Shown: piece by piece, positions 24,335-33,061 of the stretch
How the letters are laid out: every line of letters begins with the position of its first letter
How positions within the stretch are numbered: position 1 is the first letter of the stretch
Translations under genes and position numbers: made by a program
The notes under the pieces: generated by a model
The model's input: only the letters and a program-made list of their open reading frames with translations
What the model was told of the DNA's origin: nothing
Database searches by the model: none
DNA from: Archaeoglobaceae archaeon
Lineage (GTDB): Archaea > Halobacteriota > Archaeoglobi > Archaeoglobales > Archaeoglobaceae
Assembly (NCBI GenBank): GCA_025058735.1
Contig: JANXDX010000013.1
Span: 20,120 to 84,119, forward strand
Length of the DNA stretch: 64,000 bases
Direction of reading: 5' to 3'

Positions 24335-24555
24335 ACAACATCATCCCTATACCTTATTTCAACTATTCTATGAACTGGTATTAAAATTCCACTTTTCAAA
24401 TAAACAAACTTTCTTCCAACACCTTCAATTTCATCACCTTTGAAACTTGAAAAACCTTTAAAGCGATCTACGTAAACAACTGTTAAAAGAGATGGGTTCA
24501 AAGCTGGATGCCATCTGTATTTGTTCAGCAACTCTTGAATTTTAGATTTCTTCAT
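24319..24555 (-). CDS. DUF504 / UPF0248 family protein (MJ1316-like RNA end-recognition domain)
   Basis: A 78-residue protein matching the archaeal UPF0248 pattern: IQELLNKYRWHPALNPSLL at the N-terminus, a central YVDRF...GDEIEG, and the end of the fold GILIPVHRIVEIRYRDDVVW. The domain has been proposed to recognise RNA ends; function is unproved. It overlaps the upstream regulator by 14 bases and btpA by 16. Confidence 0.85.
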   Translation of the reverse strand: MKKSKIQELLNKYRWHPALNPSLLTVVYVDRFKGFSSFKGDEIEGVGRKFVYLKSGILIPVHRIVEIRYRDDVVWRKF

Positions 24556-25063
24556 CTTTCGCTATCTCAACTATTTGACCTTTAAGCATCAATCTCAAAG
24601 ATCTCTTTGCAATGGCTCTAACAAAAAGAGAATCTAAATTTAAAGACTTACATATATGAGCTACAGACATCCTTCCAGCTTCTATCTCTTTAATCATCAT
24701 CTGAACGTATTTTTCCAACTCATCCTCTGGCATGAAGACTACATCTAAAACCTTGTTCAGTTCAGAAAAAGATACGTAAAAACTTGCGTTTATATGGGTA
24801 TAGCTGACATGGTATTCTTTTTCAGGTTTTCCTCCTGGATCTGATGGCATTCTCCATCTAACTTCGAGCATTCCTGCCTGCTTTAGTATCTTCAAAGTAT
24901 CCATGTAACCTTCTCCAAAGTTCTCCTTGAGTTCGTTCAAAGTCCACCACTTTTCAAGTAGAGCATTGTATACTTTTCTATAACTTTCAACTGAAATCAA
25001 ATGAAGGATGGGAATTAAATCAACTACATCGTTGACAAGTTTTGTTCTCTTTACCATTGCCAC
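24542..25063 (-). CDS. Winged-helix transcriptional regulator (ArsR-like, archaeal)
   Basis: A 173-residue protein with an N-terminal winged helix (WWTLNELKENFGEGYMDTLK, ILKQAGMLEVRWRMPSDPGG) and a C-terminal helical region with a second helix-turn-helix-like segment (AHICKSLNLDSLFVRAIAKR). The pattern fits a family of archaeal predicted regulators; no ligand site is obvious. Start GTG at 25063 has AAATATAATTG about 25-30 bases upstream, suggesting a leaderless mRNA. It heads the regulator-DUF504-btpA-kinase operon. What it regulates is unknown. Confidence 0.8.
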   Translation of the reverse strand: MAMVKRTKLVNDVVDLIPILHLISVESYRKVYNALLEKWWTLNELKENFGEGYMDTLKILKQAGMLEVRWRMPSDPGGKPEKEYHVSYTHINASFYVSFSELNKVLDVVFMPEDELEKYVQMMIKEIEAGRMSVAHICKSLNLDSLFVRAIAKRSLRLMLKGQIVEIAKDEEI

Positions 25064-25083
25064 TAATTTAAAGCATTCTGCAA

Positions 25084-26259
25084 TTATATTTTTCGATGAC
25101 TTAATTTACTGATAAATTCTACGAGCTCTTCTTCACTTCTAAAAACCTTTGATCTTCTCTTTATCTCTTCGTAGATCTTTTCGGCAAAACTTCCTGCAAA
25201 ATTTCTTAAAAGAAAATCATCTTTCTCAATAACTAAAAGTTTTCTAAGCTCTGAAGCTTTTTTGCTGCTAATAGATTTTTCACGTTTCCTTTACCAATAG
25301 ACAAGTTTGCCAAAATTACAAGGTCGCACTTTTCTACAATTTCTAAATTTTTCTATGATTTTCTTCACTTATTTCGCTGAAAGGTGCTTCACTTAAAACT
25401 TCGCATCCAAAAGCAGTTGCAATTTCCAAGTCAGTTAAAACTCCAGCCGACACTTTAAAATTACTTAGCTTTTTTATCAACAAAACTCCACTACCACTTC
25501 CACATATTAAGTGCAAAAGTTATCTTTCTCTCTAGAGCTCGGTACTATCAAAACAAAGTTCCCGATCTTTTTAACGCTAGCACTTATTCCATAACTTCTT
25601 TTATTACTTCTGCTGTCAAACCTTCAAAGCTTCCAGCATAGACAATCTCTCTAGACTTTAGTAGTAGAAACTTTGTCTGTAAAAGTTGAAGCCAAGTTTA
25701 TGTCGTGCAGAGAAACTATTGCAGAACATCCTTCTCTAACCTTTTTCTTTACGATCTGCATTATCTCTATTTGAACAGAGCAGTAGGTTCATCGAGAAGC
25801 AGCATCTTTGGTTCTTGAGCGAAGATCCTTGCAAGTAAAACTTTTTGCTTTTCTCCTCCACTAAGCTCTTCGAAGATCATCTCTTCATGTTCTTCCATTC
25901 CAACTACTTTTAATTTTAGAGCTATTTTACGATCCTCAGGAGATGCTTTTTTAAATCCTTTAAGATGCGGAGTTCTACCAAGGAGAACTAGTTCTATTTT
26001 AACTTTGATTCTGGGATCCCTTGAGGTAAGTAAGCTGCAACCTTTGCTGCACCTTCAACGCTTAGCTTTTTTCCATCAAAGAGAACTGCACTACTTTTTG
26101 GCTTAAGAATTCCGAATATTGTTCTAAGTAAAGTAGTCTTTCCACTTTCATTTGGCCCTAAGGTTGCTGGAATTTCTCCTTCTTCAACTTCAGACTAACG
26201 TTCTTCAAAACTTCCCTACTTTTTAATTCTACAGAGATTCCTAAAACTTCAAGCCTCAT
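25084..26259 (-). pseudogene. btuD: Decayed BtuD/FecE-type ABC transporter ATP-binding protein
   Basis: The minus strand still spells ABC motifs in shifting frames: Walker A GPNESGKTTLLRTIFG (about 26110-26160), signature LSGGEKQKVLLARIFAQEPK (about 25810-25870) and Walker B MLLLDEPTA (about 25780-25806). A C-terminal extension includes GVLTDLEIATAFGCEVLSEA and DDFLLRNFAGSFAEKIYEEI, as in long archaeal cobalamin/iron-type ATPases. Several frameshifts, a deletion right after Walker B and internal stops break the gene; the final piece ends at a stop at 25084. It starts at ATG 26259, overlapping the permease stop, so it was once an operon. Substrate (cobamide, haem or iron chelate) cannot be decided. 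Confidence 0.85.
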
Positions 26260-27130
26260 AAACCTCTTTTCAAAATGTAAACGAAAAATTGGACTCCAAT
26301 TATCGCAGTTATAGCTCTAACTGGAAGTTCACCGCCGAAACTGGCGAGAAACTACATCTACTAGAGGCATCAAAGTCATTCCAAAGAGCAGAGATGTAGG
26401 AATTTTGATCTCCAAAGATCAAACGCATGGTGTGTGGAACTATTATTCCAACAAAACCTATAACTCCACAACTTGAAACACAAGCCGAAGTCGAGAAAGA
26501 TGTTATAATTATCAATTCTCCTAAATTTTTAATGTTCAATCCTAAGGATCTAGTATGCTCATCACCTAACAAAATGGCGTTTAGATTCCAAACATTTGTA
26601 AAGAAATAAAAGGAGCAAAAAAAGAAGGCTAAGGAAACTATCAATACTTTTTCCATAGAAGGTCTAGAAAAGCTACCCATTGTCTAGAAAAACTTCTTGA
26701 AGGCTATTTTGTGAAAAATATATTAAAAGTGTAGTAATCCCAGAGAAAAAAGATGCTACAGCAATTCCAGCTAAAAGAACAGCGTAATTTTCTTTTTTCC
26801 AAGTCTATAAACTGTAAAGGCTGTAAAAATTGTCAAAATGAAAGCTGATAACAAAATTCTATAAGACAAATCCCAAAGATATTGCTAAAGCTGCTCCAAC
26901 ACTCGCACCACTTGAAACGCCGAGTATGTATGGATCTGCCAAAGGATTTCTAAAAAAGGCCTGCATAGCACAATCAGATGCTGCTAGAGATGCTCCAACC
27001 AATGCAGCTAGAATTGTTCTTAGTAATCTATGTTCAAAGACTATTTTCTTGCCAACTCAGGATCGGCTTCAAAGACGTTTGTAGCCCCTACAAGGATGCT
27101 TAGAAGTGTTGAAGTGATCTAGAACTAGTA
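26256..27130 (-). pseudogene. btuC: Decayed BtuC/FecCD-type ABC transporter permease
   Basis: Minus-strand fragments of a ten-helix FecCD permease: [20 protein letters not shown] and [20 protein letters not shown] near 26870-27010, a 123-residue intact piece at 26309-26680 with LNAILLGDEHTRSLGLNIK and CGVIGFVGIIVPHTMRLIFG, and the tail FVYILKRGL before the stop at 26256. Frameshifts occur around 26380 and 26690-26900, and the N-terminus fades out near 27130. No substrate-binding protein gene is left upstream. The partner ATPase is equally decayed, so the uptake system has been lost from this locus. Confidence 0.85.
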
Positions 27131-27286
27131 TAGTAGTTTCATATTTTATATTTAGTTTTAGTTGTAAGTTTTGCTTTTAACCTTGTCCGATCACATTAAA
27201 TTTAGAACTGTTTTTATATTTAATTTATATATATTATTATCAAACATTTACAAAAAAACTAAAAGCGTTTCGGCAAACATCAATAA

Positions 27287-27369
27287 GCGGGGGTTGCCGA
27301 GTGGACAAAGGCGCCGGATTCAGGGTCCGGTCCCGTAGGGGTTCGAGGGTTCGAATCCCTCCCCCCGCA
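27287..27369 (+). tRNA. tRNA-Leu (anticodon CAG)
   Basis: Class II tRNA: acceptor GCGGGGG pairs with CCCCCGC; anticodon stem GCCGGA/TCCGG with loop TTCAGGG (CAG); long variable arm TCCCGTAGGGG; T-arm GAGGG TTCGAAT CCCTC; discriminator A. CCA is not encoded. An AT-rich, TATA-like stretch lies about 60 bp upstream. Confidence 0.97.
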
Positions 27370-27590
27370 TAGATTGCTATCAATTAAAACCTTTAGTATC
27401 TTGTGACCTTTCAAGTCCATCTAAAAAAGAAGATTTGCTTACAGAAAGTGATATCTGAGATTTTAAAACATTTGTCGTTGTAAAGATCGATATCCTTAAG
27501 ATAGTCTAAGATAAAGTTATATTTTATAAAACTTAAATATTATTTTATATAAATTATTTTTATTGATCACTTCGTCAAGCGTCTAGTAAC

Positions 27591-27598
27591 TTTATATC
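27591..27598 (+). promoter_or_regulatory. TATA-like box of the lhr-ubiA operon
   Basis: TTTATATC centred 27 bp upstream of the GTG at 27621, implying a leaderless transcript and supporting that start. Confidence 0.5.
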
Positions 27599-27620
27599 TT
27601 CTTTCAGCTTCTATTCCTCT

Positions 27621-30185
27621 GTGATCATCGAAGGCAAGCCTTATAGAGATGAGGAAATATTAACCTTACTTCATCCACTGGTTAGAGAATGGTTTAAATC
27701 GAAGTTCTCAACCTTTACCCCTCCTCAAAGATACGCAATTGTAGAAGCTTTTAAAGGTAGAAACGTTCTAGTTTCATCACCTACAGGAAGTGGAAAAACT
27801 CTTGCAGCTTTTTTATCTGCTATAAGTATGCTTGTTGATAAAGCTGAGAAAAATGAGCTTGAAGATAAAGTTTACATAGTTTACGTTTCTCCTTTGAGAG
27901 CTTTAAACAACGATATAAAAAGAAACTTGGAAGAGCCTTTGAAAGAGATCTATGAAATTGCAAAATCTAAAGGTTTAAAACTTCAAGAAATTAGAATTTC
28001 GGTAAGAACAGGAGATACAGAATCGTCCGAAAGACAAAAACAACTTAAAAAACCGCCACACATACTCATAACAACTCCAGAAACTTTAGCAATAGTTCTT
28101 TGCAGTCCAAAGTTTTCTAAAGCTTTAACAAACGTTAATTACTTGATTGTAGATGAAATACATGCAGTAGCAGAGAATAAACGCGGAGTGCACTTAGCTT
28201 TATCAATTGAGAGACTTCAAAGACTTCAAAAGGGAAAAATGGTTAGAATAGGTCTATCTGCGACCATACATCCTATAGATGAAGTTGCAAGATTCCTCGT
28301 TGGTTATGAAAATGGTTTTGAAAGAGACTGTGTTGTAGCAGATGTAACTTTTGAAAAAAAGATGGAAATAAAGGTTGTCTCTCCTTTAGAAGACTTTTTT
28401 TCTTTCGAAGATGTCAGCGAAAAACTTTACAATAAGATTGCAGAACTTGTAAAAAGATCTAGAACTGCTTTAATCTTTACAAACACAAGAAGTGCTACGG
28501 AGAGGGTTGTTTACCATTTAAAGAAAAGGATCAAAGAACCAATAAAAGCCCATCACAGCTCTTTAAGTAGAGAAGTTAGACTTGAAGTTGAAAAGGAGTT
28601 GAAGGAGGGAAAATTAAAATGCGTAGTTAGTTCAACTAGCTTAGAGTTGGGGATAGACATAGGTTACATAGACTTGGTAATACTAATTGGTTCTCCTAAA
28701 AGTATAAGCAGGGCTTTACAAAGAGTTGGAAGAAGTGGTCACAAACTTCACGAAGTAAGCGTTGGTAGAATAGTGGTTTTAGATCCTGACGATTTGGTAG
28801 AATGTATAGTTTTAGCAAGAGAAGCTAGAATGAGGAAACTTGACAGGATAAGAATTCCGAAAAAATGTTTAGATGTTTTATGCCAACACATCGTTGGTAT
28901 GGCTATAGAGAAAAAGTGGAAAGTTGATGAGGCTTTATCTTTGATCAGAAACGCTTATCCATATAAAGATCTAAGTAAAGAAGATCTAATTTCAGTTTTG
29001 CAATATCTCTCTGGAAACTATTCAAAGCTGGAAACAAAAAAAGTTTATGCAAAAATATGGTTTGATGGAGAAGAATTTGGGAAAAGAGGTAAGCTTTTAA
29101 GACCTATATACTACCTAAACGTTGGAACAATTCCAGACGAAGTTGCTATAAACGTCGTAACTAAAGAGGGAAAGATTGTTGGAAAAGTTGAGGAGGACTT
29201 TGCTGAAAGATTAGTTTATGGTGATATATTTGTTTTAGCTGGAAAAACTTTCAGATATCTAAAATCCAGAGGTATGAACTTGGTGGTTGAGGAAGTAGAA
29301 GGTGAAAAACCGACTGTTCCAAGTTGGTATAGTGAGCAGTTACCTCTCAACTACGATCTAGCCTTGAGAATTCAGGAGTTCAGAAGAAAAATGGAAGAGA
29401 TTATGGAAAAGGAAGATGCAATCGATTGGCTTATGAAAGAATTTGAAATAGATGAAAAAGCTGCAAAAGCTATCTACAACTATTTTTTAGAGCAAAAGCT
29501 ATTCAGCAAGATTCCAACAGATAAAAAACTTTTAGTTGAGAAGTTCGAGAAAGAAAATGAGAACCACTATTTCTTCCACACTCTACTAGGTAGAAAAGCT
29601 AACAATGCTTTAGCTAGAGTTTTTGCGTACAGAGTTGGAATTGCAAAAGATTGCAACGTTCAAATAGCTTTAAACGATAACGGATTTTCACTTACTTTAC
29701 AGAAAAAGTTGAACGACAGAGAGATAATGGAACTTTTCTCCTCGAAAAATTTCAGAGAAGATCTTGAAAGGTCTTTGGAAAAAACTGAGATTTTGAGGAG
29801 ACGATTTAGACATGTAGCTGTTAGAAGTTTGATGATCTTGAAAAATTACTTAGGTAGAGAAAAGAGTGTTTGGAATCAACAAGTAGCAGCTGATACAATT
29901 TTGAACTTCCTTAAGAAATACTATCCAAACTTGCCTGCTTTGAAGGAAACTTACAGGGAAATATTTGAAGATTCTATGGATCTTGAAAACGTTCTAGAGT
30001 ATCTTTCAAAAATAGAGAAGGGAGAAGTTGAAGTGAAAATAGTCAGAGTTCCGTATCCAAGTCCATTTTCCTTCAACCTGTACTTAGTAGGGGAGGAAGA
30101 TGTAGTCTTGATGGAAGACAGAAGAAAAGTTTTAAGGGAGTTACACGAAAGAGTTATGAGCATGATCTCTTCAAAGAAGTTATGA
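27621..30185 (+). CDS. lhr: Lhr-family ATP-dependent DNA helicase
   Basis: Superfamily 2 3'-5' helicase of 854 residues. Motifs: Walker A VSSPTGSGKTLAAFLSA (near 53), TPETLA, DEIHAVAENKRGVHL (motif II), GLSATIHP (III), FTNTRSATERV (IV), SSTSLELGIDIG (V) and QRVGRSGH (VI), followed by the winged-helix and C-terminal domains of Lhr core proteins. Archaeal Lhr proteins unwind forked DNA and RNA-DNA hybrids and are linked to replication-coupled repair. GTG start is supported by promoter spacing. The stop overlaps the ubiA start (ATGA). Confidence 0.95.
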   Translation: MIIEGKPYRDEEILTLLHPLVREWFKSKFSTFTPPQRYAIVEAFKGRNVLVSSPTGSGKTLAAFLSAISMLVDKAEKNELEDKVYIVYVSPLRALNNDIKRNLEEPLKEIYEIAKSKGLKLQEIRISVRTGDTESSERQKQLKKPPHILITTPETLAIVLCSPKFSKALTNVNYLIVDEIHAVAENKRGVHLALSIERLQRLQKGKMVRIGLSATIHPIDEVARFLVGYENGFERDCVVADVTFEKKMEIKVVSPLEDFFSFEDVSEKLYNKIAELVKRSRTALIFTNTRSATERVVYHLKKRIKEPIKAHHSSLSREVRLEVEKELKEGKLKCVVSSTSLELGIDIGYIDLVILIGSPKSISRALQRVGRSGHKLHEVSVGRIVVLDPDDLVECIVLAREARMRKLDRIRIPKKCLDVLCQHIVGMAIEKKWKVDEALSLIRNAYPYKDLSKEDLISVLQYLSGNYSKLETKKVYAKIWFDGEEFGKRGKLLRPIYYLNVGTIPDEVAINVVTKEGKIVGKVEEDFAERLVYGDIFVLAGKTFRYLKSRGMNLVVEEVEGEKPTVPSWYSEQLPLNYDLALRIQEFRRKMEEIMEKEDAIDWLMKEFEIDEKAAKAIYNYFLEQKLFSKIPTDKKLLVEKFEKENENHYFFHTLLGRKANNALARVFAYRVGIAKDCNVQIALNDNGFSLTLQKKLNDREIMELFSSKNFREDLERSLEKTEILRRRFRHVAVRSLMILKNYLGREKSVWNQQVAADTILNFLKKYYPNLPALKETYREIFEDSMDLENVLEYLSKIEKGEVEVKIVRVPYPSPFSFNLYLVGEEDVVLMEDRRKVLRELHERVMSMISSKKL

Positions 30186-31000
30186 AGATCAAAATTTACA
30201 TGGAGTTCATAAAGATCGAGCACACACTTTTTGCTTTACCATTTGCATACTCTGGAGCAATTCTTGGAGGAAATTTGGATCTAAAAACAACAATTTTAAT
30301 TCTGATAGCTTTTACAAGTCTAAGAGCTGCAGCAATGTCTTGGAATAGAATAGTTGATAAAGATATTGACGCAAAGAACCCTAGAACTGCAAAAAGACAC
30401 ATACCAGCTGGACTTATAAGTTTAAGAGAAGCTTATTATATAACGCTTGTATCCGCGTTAATATATTTTCTATCAGCCTTGATGATAAATAGAACTGCTG
30501 CACTCCTATCTCCAATACCACTTGCAATTTCCCTCATATATCCATACCTAAAACGCTACACTTGTCTATGTCATTACGTTTTAGGGTTGAATTTAGCCTT
30601 AGCACCATTAGGAGGCTTCATAGCTGTAACAGACTCTATAAATTTTAGTTACAAAGTATTATTTTTGAGTTTTGGAGTTCTATTTTGGGTTTCTGGTTTT
30701 GACATAATATACTCAATTCAAGATCTAGAGTTTGATAGAAGGGAGAAGTTGCATTCACTACCAGCACATTTCGGTGAAAATTTAGCATTACAAATATCTC
30801 TTCTCAATCACCTGTTCTTCATCTTCATTATTTTATTTGTTTTTAGCTTTACAGCTCTTTTGATTGCTCTTCTAATAGCTTTAGAGCACTTTATTGTACA
30901 CTTTAAAAGAGATAAAATTGAGTACGCTTTCTTTCATTTGAACGTCGTGATCAGTGTTTTACTCTTTGCCTCTATTTTAGTGGATTCTTCACTACTTTGA
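30182..31000 (+). CDS. UbiA-family prenyltransferase (4-hydroxybenzoate polyprenyltransferase-like)
   Basis: Polytopic membrane enzyme of 272 residues that attaches a polyprenyl chain to an aromatic or similar acceptor. The first Asp-rich motif is N-R-I-V-D-K-D-I-D (residues 57-65) and the second is D-L-E-F-D-R-R-E near 182, both in the expected loops; six or more hydrophobic segments are visible. YPYLKRYTCLCHYVLG and APLGGFIAV match the 4-hydroxybenzoate-type subgroup. In a quinone-using archaeon this fits menaquinone synthesis by the futalosine route (inference). It overlaps lhr by four bases and its end overlaps the CoA transferase gene on the other strand by 29. Confidence 0.88.
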   Translation: MKIKIYMEFIKIEHTLFALPFAYSGAILGGNLDLKTTILILIAFTSLRAAAMSWNRIVDKDIDAKNPRTAKRHIPAGLISLREAYYITLVSALIYFLSALMINRTAALLSPIPLAISLIYPYLKRYTCLCHYVLGLNLALAPLGGFIAVTDSINFSYKVLFLSFGVLFWVSGFDIIYSIQDLEFDRREKLHSLPAHFGENLALQISLLNHLFFIFIILFVFSFTALLIALLIALEHFIVHFKRDKIEYAFFHLNVVISVLLFASILVDSSLL

Positions 31001-31952
31001 CTTTTCTTCCTTCAAATTCGATCTCCTCAACCAACTTCTCTCCCAAAAGTTCTTCAATCTTTTCAACTTCTTTTAAATTCATAACCTCAAAAGCTGGGAC
31101 GTCTGCATCTCTTAAAATTTTTACCAGATCTTTGGTCAACATTTTTCTAACTCTTTTTTCTATCATCTTTTTTATCTCTTCAAACATTTCAAAAGACTTT
31201 AGAAGTGAAATGTTTAAGTTTAAATCTAAAGCTCTACAAAATCTCTGCCAAAAATGTTCTTCTGCAACTATTCCGATTGTTACATAACCGTCTGCAGTTT
31301 CATAAATTTCATAAACTGGGTTTCTTAAAAAAGTTGGTAAAATTCCAATTCCGTTCAAAATTGTTGTAGTGTGAATCGGAACTGAAAAAAGAGCTGTTTT
31401 TAGCATACTTATATCTATGTACTTTCCTTTCCCAGTTTTCTCTCTCTCAAGTACTGCAGAAAGTATTGCTATAACTGCAAATAGAGCTGAAGATAGATCT
31501 GCTAACTGAACATTTGGATCTAGAATTTTACCTTTACCAAAAATCTCAAGAAGGCCAGCAACTCCTAAAACGTTTATATCGTGAGCAGGAAACTGAGATA
31601 GATTTGTTTTTTGTCCAAAAGCTGAAATTGAACAGTATATTATTCTTGGATTTATCTTCGATAAAGTTTCGTAGTCAACTTTAAGTCTCTTTGCAACTCC
31701 TGGGCGATAACTTTCAACCACAACGTCTACATCTTTTACAAGATTGTAAAATGTTTTTAGACCACTTTCACTCTTTAGATCTATTTCTAAAATCTTCTTT
31801 CCTGCATTAAAAACTGTAAAAACTTCACCTAGAACTCTTGCAGGATCTTTTCCCGGTGGCTCGACTTTTACAACTTCCGCACCTAGATCTTTTAAGATCT
31901 TGGTACAAAAAGGTCCAGGGTAGAAGCTTGCAAGTTCTACAACTCGAAGCAT
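30972..31952 (-). CDS. CaiB/BaiF-family (class III) CoA transferase
   Basis: A family III CoA transferase or racemase, 326 residues. Characteristic pieces: LASFYPGPFCTKILKDLGAEVVKVEPPGKDPAR at the N-terminus (residues 7 onward), NAGKKILEIDLKSESG, VVESYRPGVAKRLKVDYETL, and VQLADLSSALFAVIAILSAV, where the Asp in L-A-D is the catalytic aspartate position. It is shorter than the usual roughly 390-400 residues, with the C-terminal linker region compressed, like alpha-methylacyl-CoA racemase-type members. The acyl substrate is unknown. Confidence 0.88.
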   Translation of the reverse strand: MLRVVELASFYPGPFCTKILKDLGAEVVKVEPPGKDPARVLGEVFTVFNAGKKILEIDLKSESGLKTFYNLVKDVDVVVESYRPGVAKRLKVDYETLSKINPRIIYCSISAFGQKTNLSQFPAHDINVLGVAGLLEIFGKGKILDPNVQLADLSSALFAVIAILSAVLEREKTGKGKYIDISMLKTALFSVPIHTTTILNGIGILPTFLRNPVYEIYETADGYVTIGIVAEEHFWQRFCRALDLNLNISLLKSFEMFEEIKKMIEKRVRKMLTKDLVKILRDADVPAFEVMNLKEVEKIEELLGEKLVEEIEFEGRKVKVVKNPLK

Positions 31953-32022
31953 GTAACAAATTTGATCGTTCTTTTAAATCCCTTTCTCCTTTAACTTTTT
32001 ATACCTTTGAACAACAAGAATT

Positions 32023-32550
32023 ATGAGACTAGCGACACTAGTAATTCTACTGCTTTCAGCTACGATAGTTTACGCGTATGCCTACTTCAACGACAAAAAA
32101 GTAGAAGAAGTTGCAGCAAATGGTTGTTTCGACGATTTGAACGAAAGTGTTTGGTACAGTTCAGGAGTTCTAATTGTAAAAATAACTACATACTGCTGTG
32201 GAACTGAAATTGAAGTTAAAAAAGATGGTAAAGAATACGTTTTGGTAGAAAAAGTAGTTGGTGATCTGTGCAGATGCTTCTGCAGCAAGGAAATTAAGAT
32301 CTTCAACGTTCCGCAGGATTATAAGATTAAAATAATAAAAGAGAAGCCTTTTGAGTTTTGCGGAACTTCCACCTACGGTAAATGTAAAAACGATTCAGAT
32401 TGCGTTAGAGATGGTTGTAATGGAGAAGTTTGCAGATCAAAATTTGAAAATCCAGTTTTTACCATATGCATTTGGAAAGATTGCTATAGATTTGAAAAAG
32501 CAGCTTGCAAATGCGTAGATGGTAAATGTCAATGGGTTCAGTACTTTTGA
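32023..32550 (+). CDS. Secreted eight-cysteine-cluster protein
   Basis: A 175-residue exported protein. Residues 1-20 (MRLATLVILLLSATIVYAYA) form a signal peptide. A middle domain has paired cysteines (YCCGTEIEV, LCRCFCSKE), and the C-terminal third matches the eight-cysteine-cluster pattern known from archaea and some bacteria: FCGTSTYGKCKNDSDC, VRDGCNGEVC, then CIWKDC and CKCVDGKC. The domain's role is unknown; it is probably disulfide-bonded outside the cell. A TATA-like TTTTTATACC lies 23 bases upstream, so the mRNA is likely leaderless. Sixteen cysteines in one small protein is striking. Confidence 0.85.
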   Translation: MRLATLVILLLSATIVYAYAYFNDKKVEEVAANGCFDDLNESVWYSSGVLIVKITTYCCGTEIEVKKDGKEYVLVEKVVGDLCRCFCSKEIKIFNVPQDYKIKIIKEKPFEFCGTSTYGKCKNDSDCVRDGCNGEVCRSKFENPVFTICIWKDCYRFEKAACKCVDGKCQWVQYF

Positions 32551-32587
32551 ATAACAAAAAATTTAAACACCATAAACTAATTTTTCT

Positions 32588-32803
32588 ATGTTGGGAAGGA
32601 TCTTGAAGATAGCGCTTGAACTTGCAATTGGCTTGATAATAATATCTCTTATAGCAGGTTACTTCCTCTCAATTACTCCAGAACAGTGGAAAGTGATAGA
32701 GAATATGCCAATCCACCAAAAAATTGGATATTTAATTGGAGATTTTCTTAGATATGTTGTAGACTTCACTAAAGCTTTTTGGGAAGGATTTACAAGAAGT
32801 TGA
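32588..32803 (+). CDS. Small single-span membrane protein, unknown function
   Basis: A 71-residue protein with one strong transmembrane helix (LELAIGLIIISLIAGYFL, about residues 10-28), then an amphipathic tail rich in aromatics (IGDFLRYVVDFTKAFWEGF). I do not recognise a family. TATA-like TTTAAAC lies 23 bases upstream of the ATG, which supports a real leaderless gene of its own. It sits after the cysteine-rich secreted protein and converges on the MoaD-like gene with three bases between. Confidence 0.65.
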   Translation: MLGRILKIALELAIGLIIISLIAGYFLSITPEQWKVIENMPIHQKIGYLIGDFLRYVVDFTKAFWEGFTRS

Positions 32804-32806
32804 GAA

Positions 32807-33061
32807 CTAACCACCACTTAGCGGTGGAAATATAGCTACTATATCGTCTTTTTTTAGTTCTCTGTTCCCTTTTACTATTTCTCCATTTACCATCACGTTT
32901 ACATAACTTCTAACTTTTTCTCCATCAAAGATCAGTTCTTTTAACTCTGGGATCTTTTCAACTATTTTTTTAAGTAACTCTTGAACATCTTTAGCATCTA
33001 CTTCAACTTCTCTAACTTTTGCAACTTCTCTAAAGTTTGCAAATAGTTTAACTTTTGGCAT
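32807..33061 (-). CDS. MoaD/ThiS-family ubiquitin-like sulfur carrier (SAMP-like)
   Basis: An 84-residue beta-grasp protein ending in P-P-L-S-G-G. The terminal Gly-Gly is the residue pair adenylated and thiocarboxylated by E1-like enzymes such as the ThiF-type protein at the start of the window. MPKVKLFANFREVAK and KDDIVAIFPPLSGG are typical MoaD ends. It could serve molybdopterin/tungstopterin synthesis or act as a SAMP-like modifier; sequence alone does not decide. It is co-directional with and overlaps the aminotransferase gene by 14 bases. Confidence 0.9.
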   Translation of the reverse strand: MPKVKLFANFREVAKVREVEVDAKDVQELLKKIVEKIPELKELIFDGEKVRSYVNVMVNGEIVKGNRELKKDDIVAIFPPLSGG

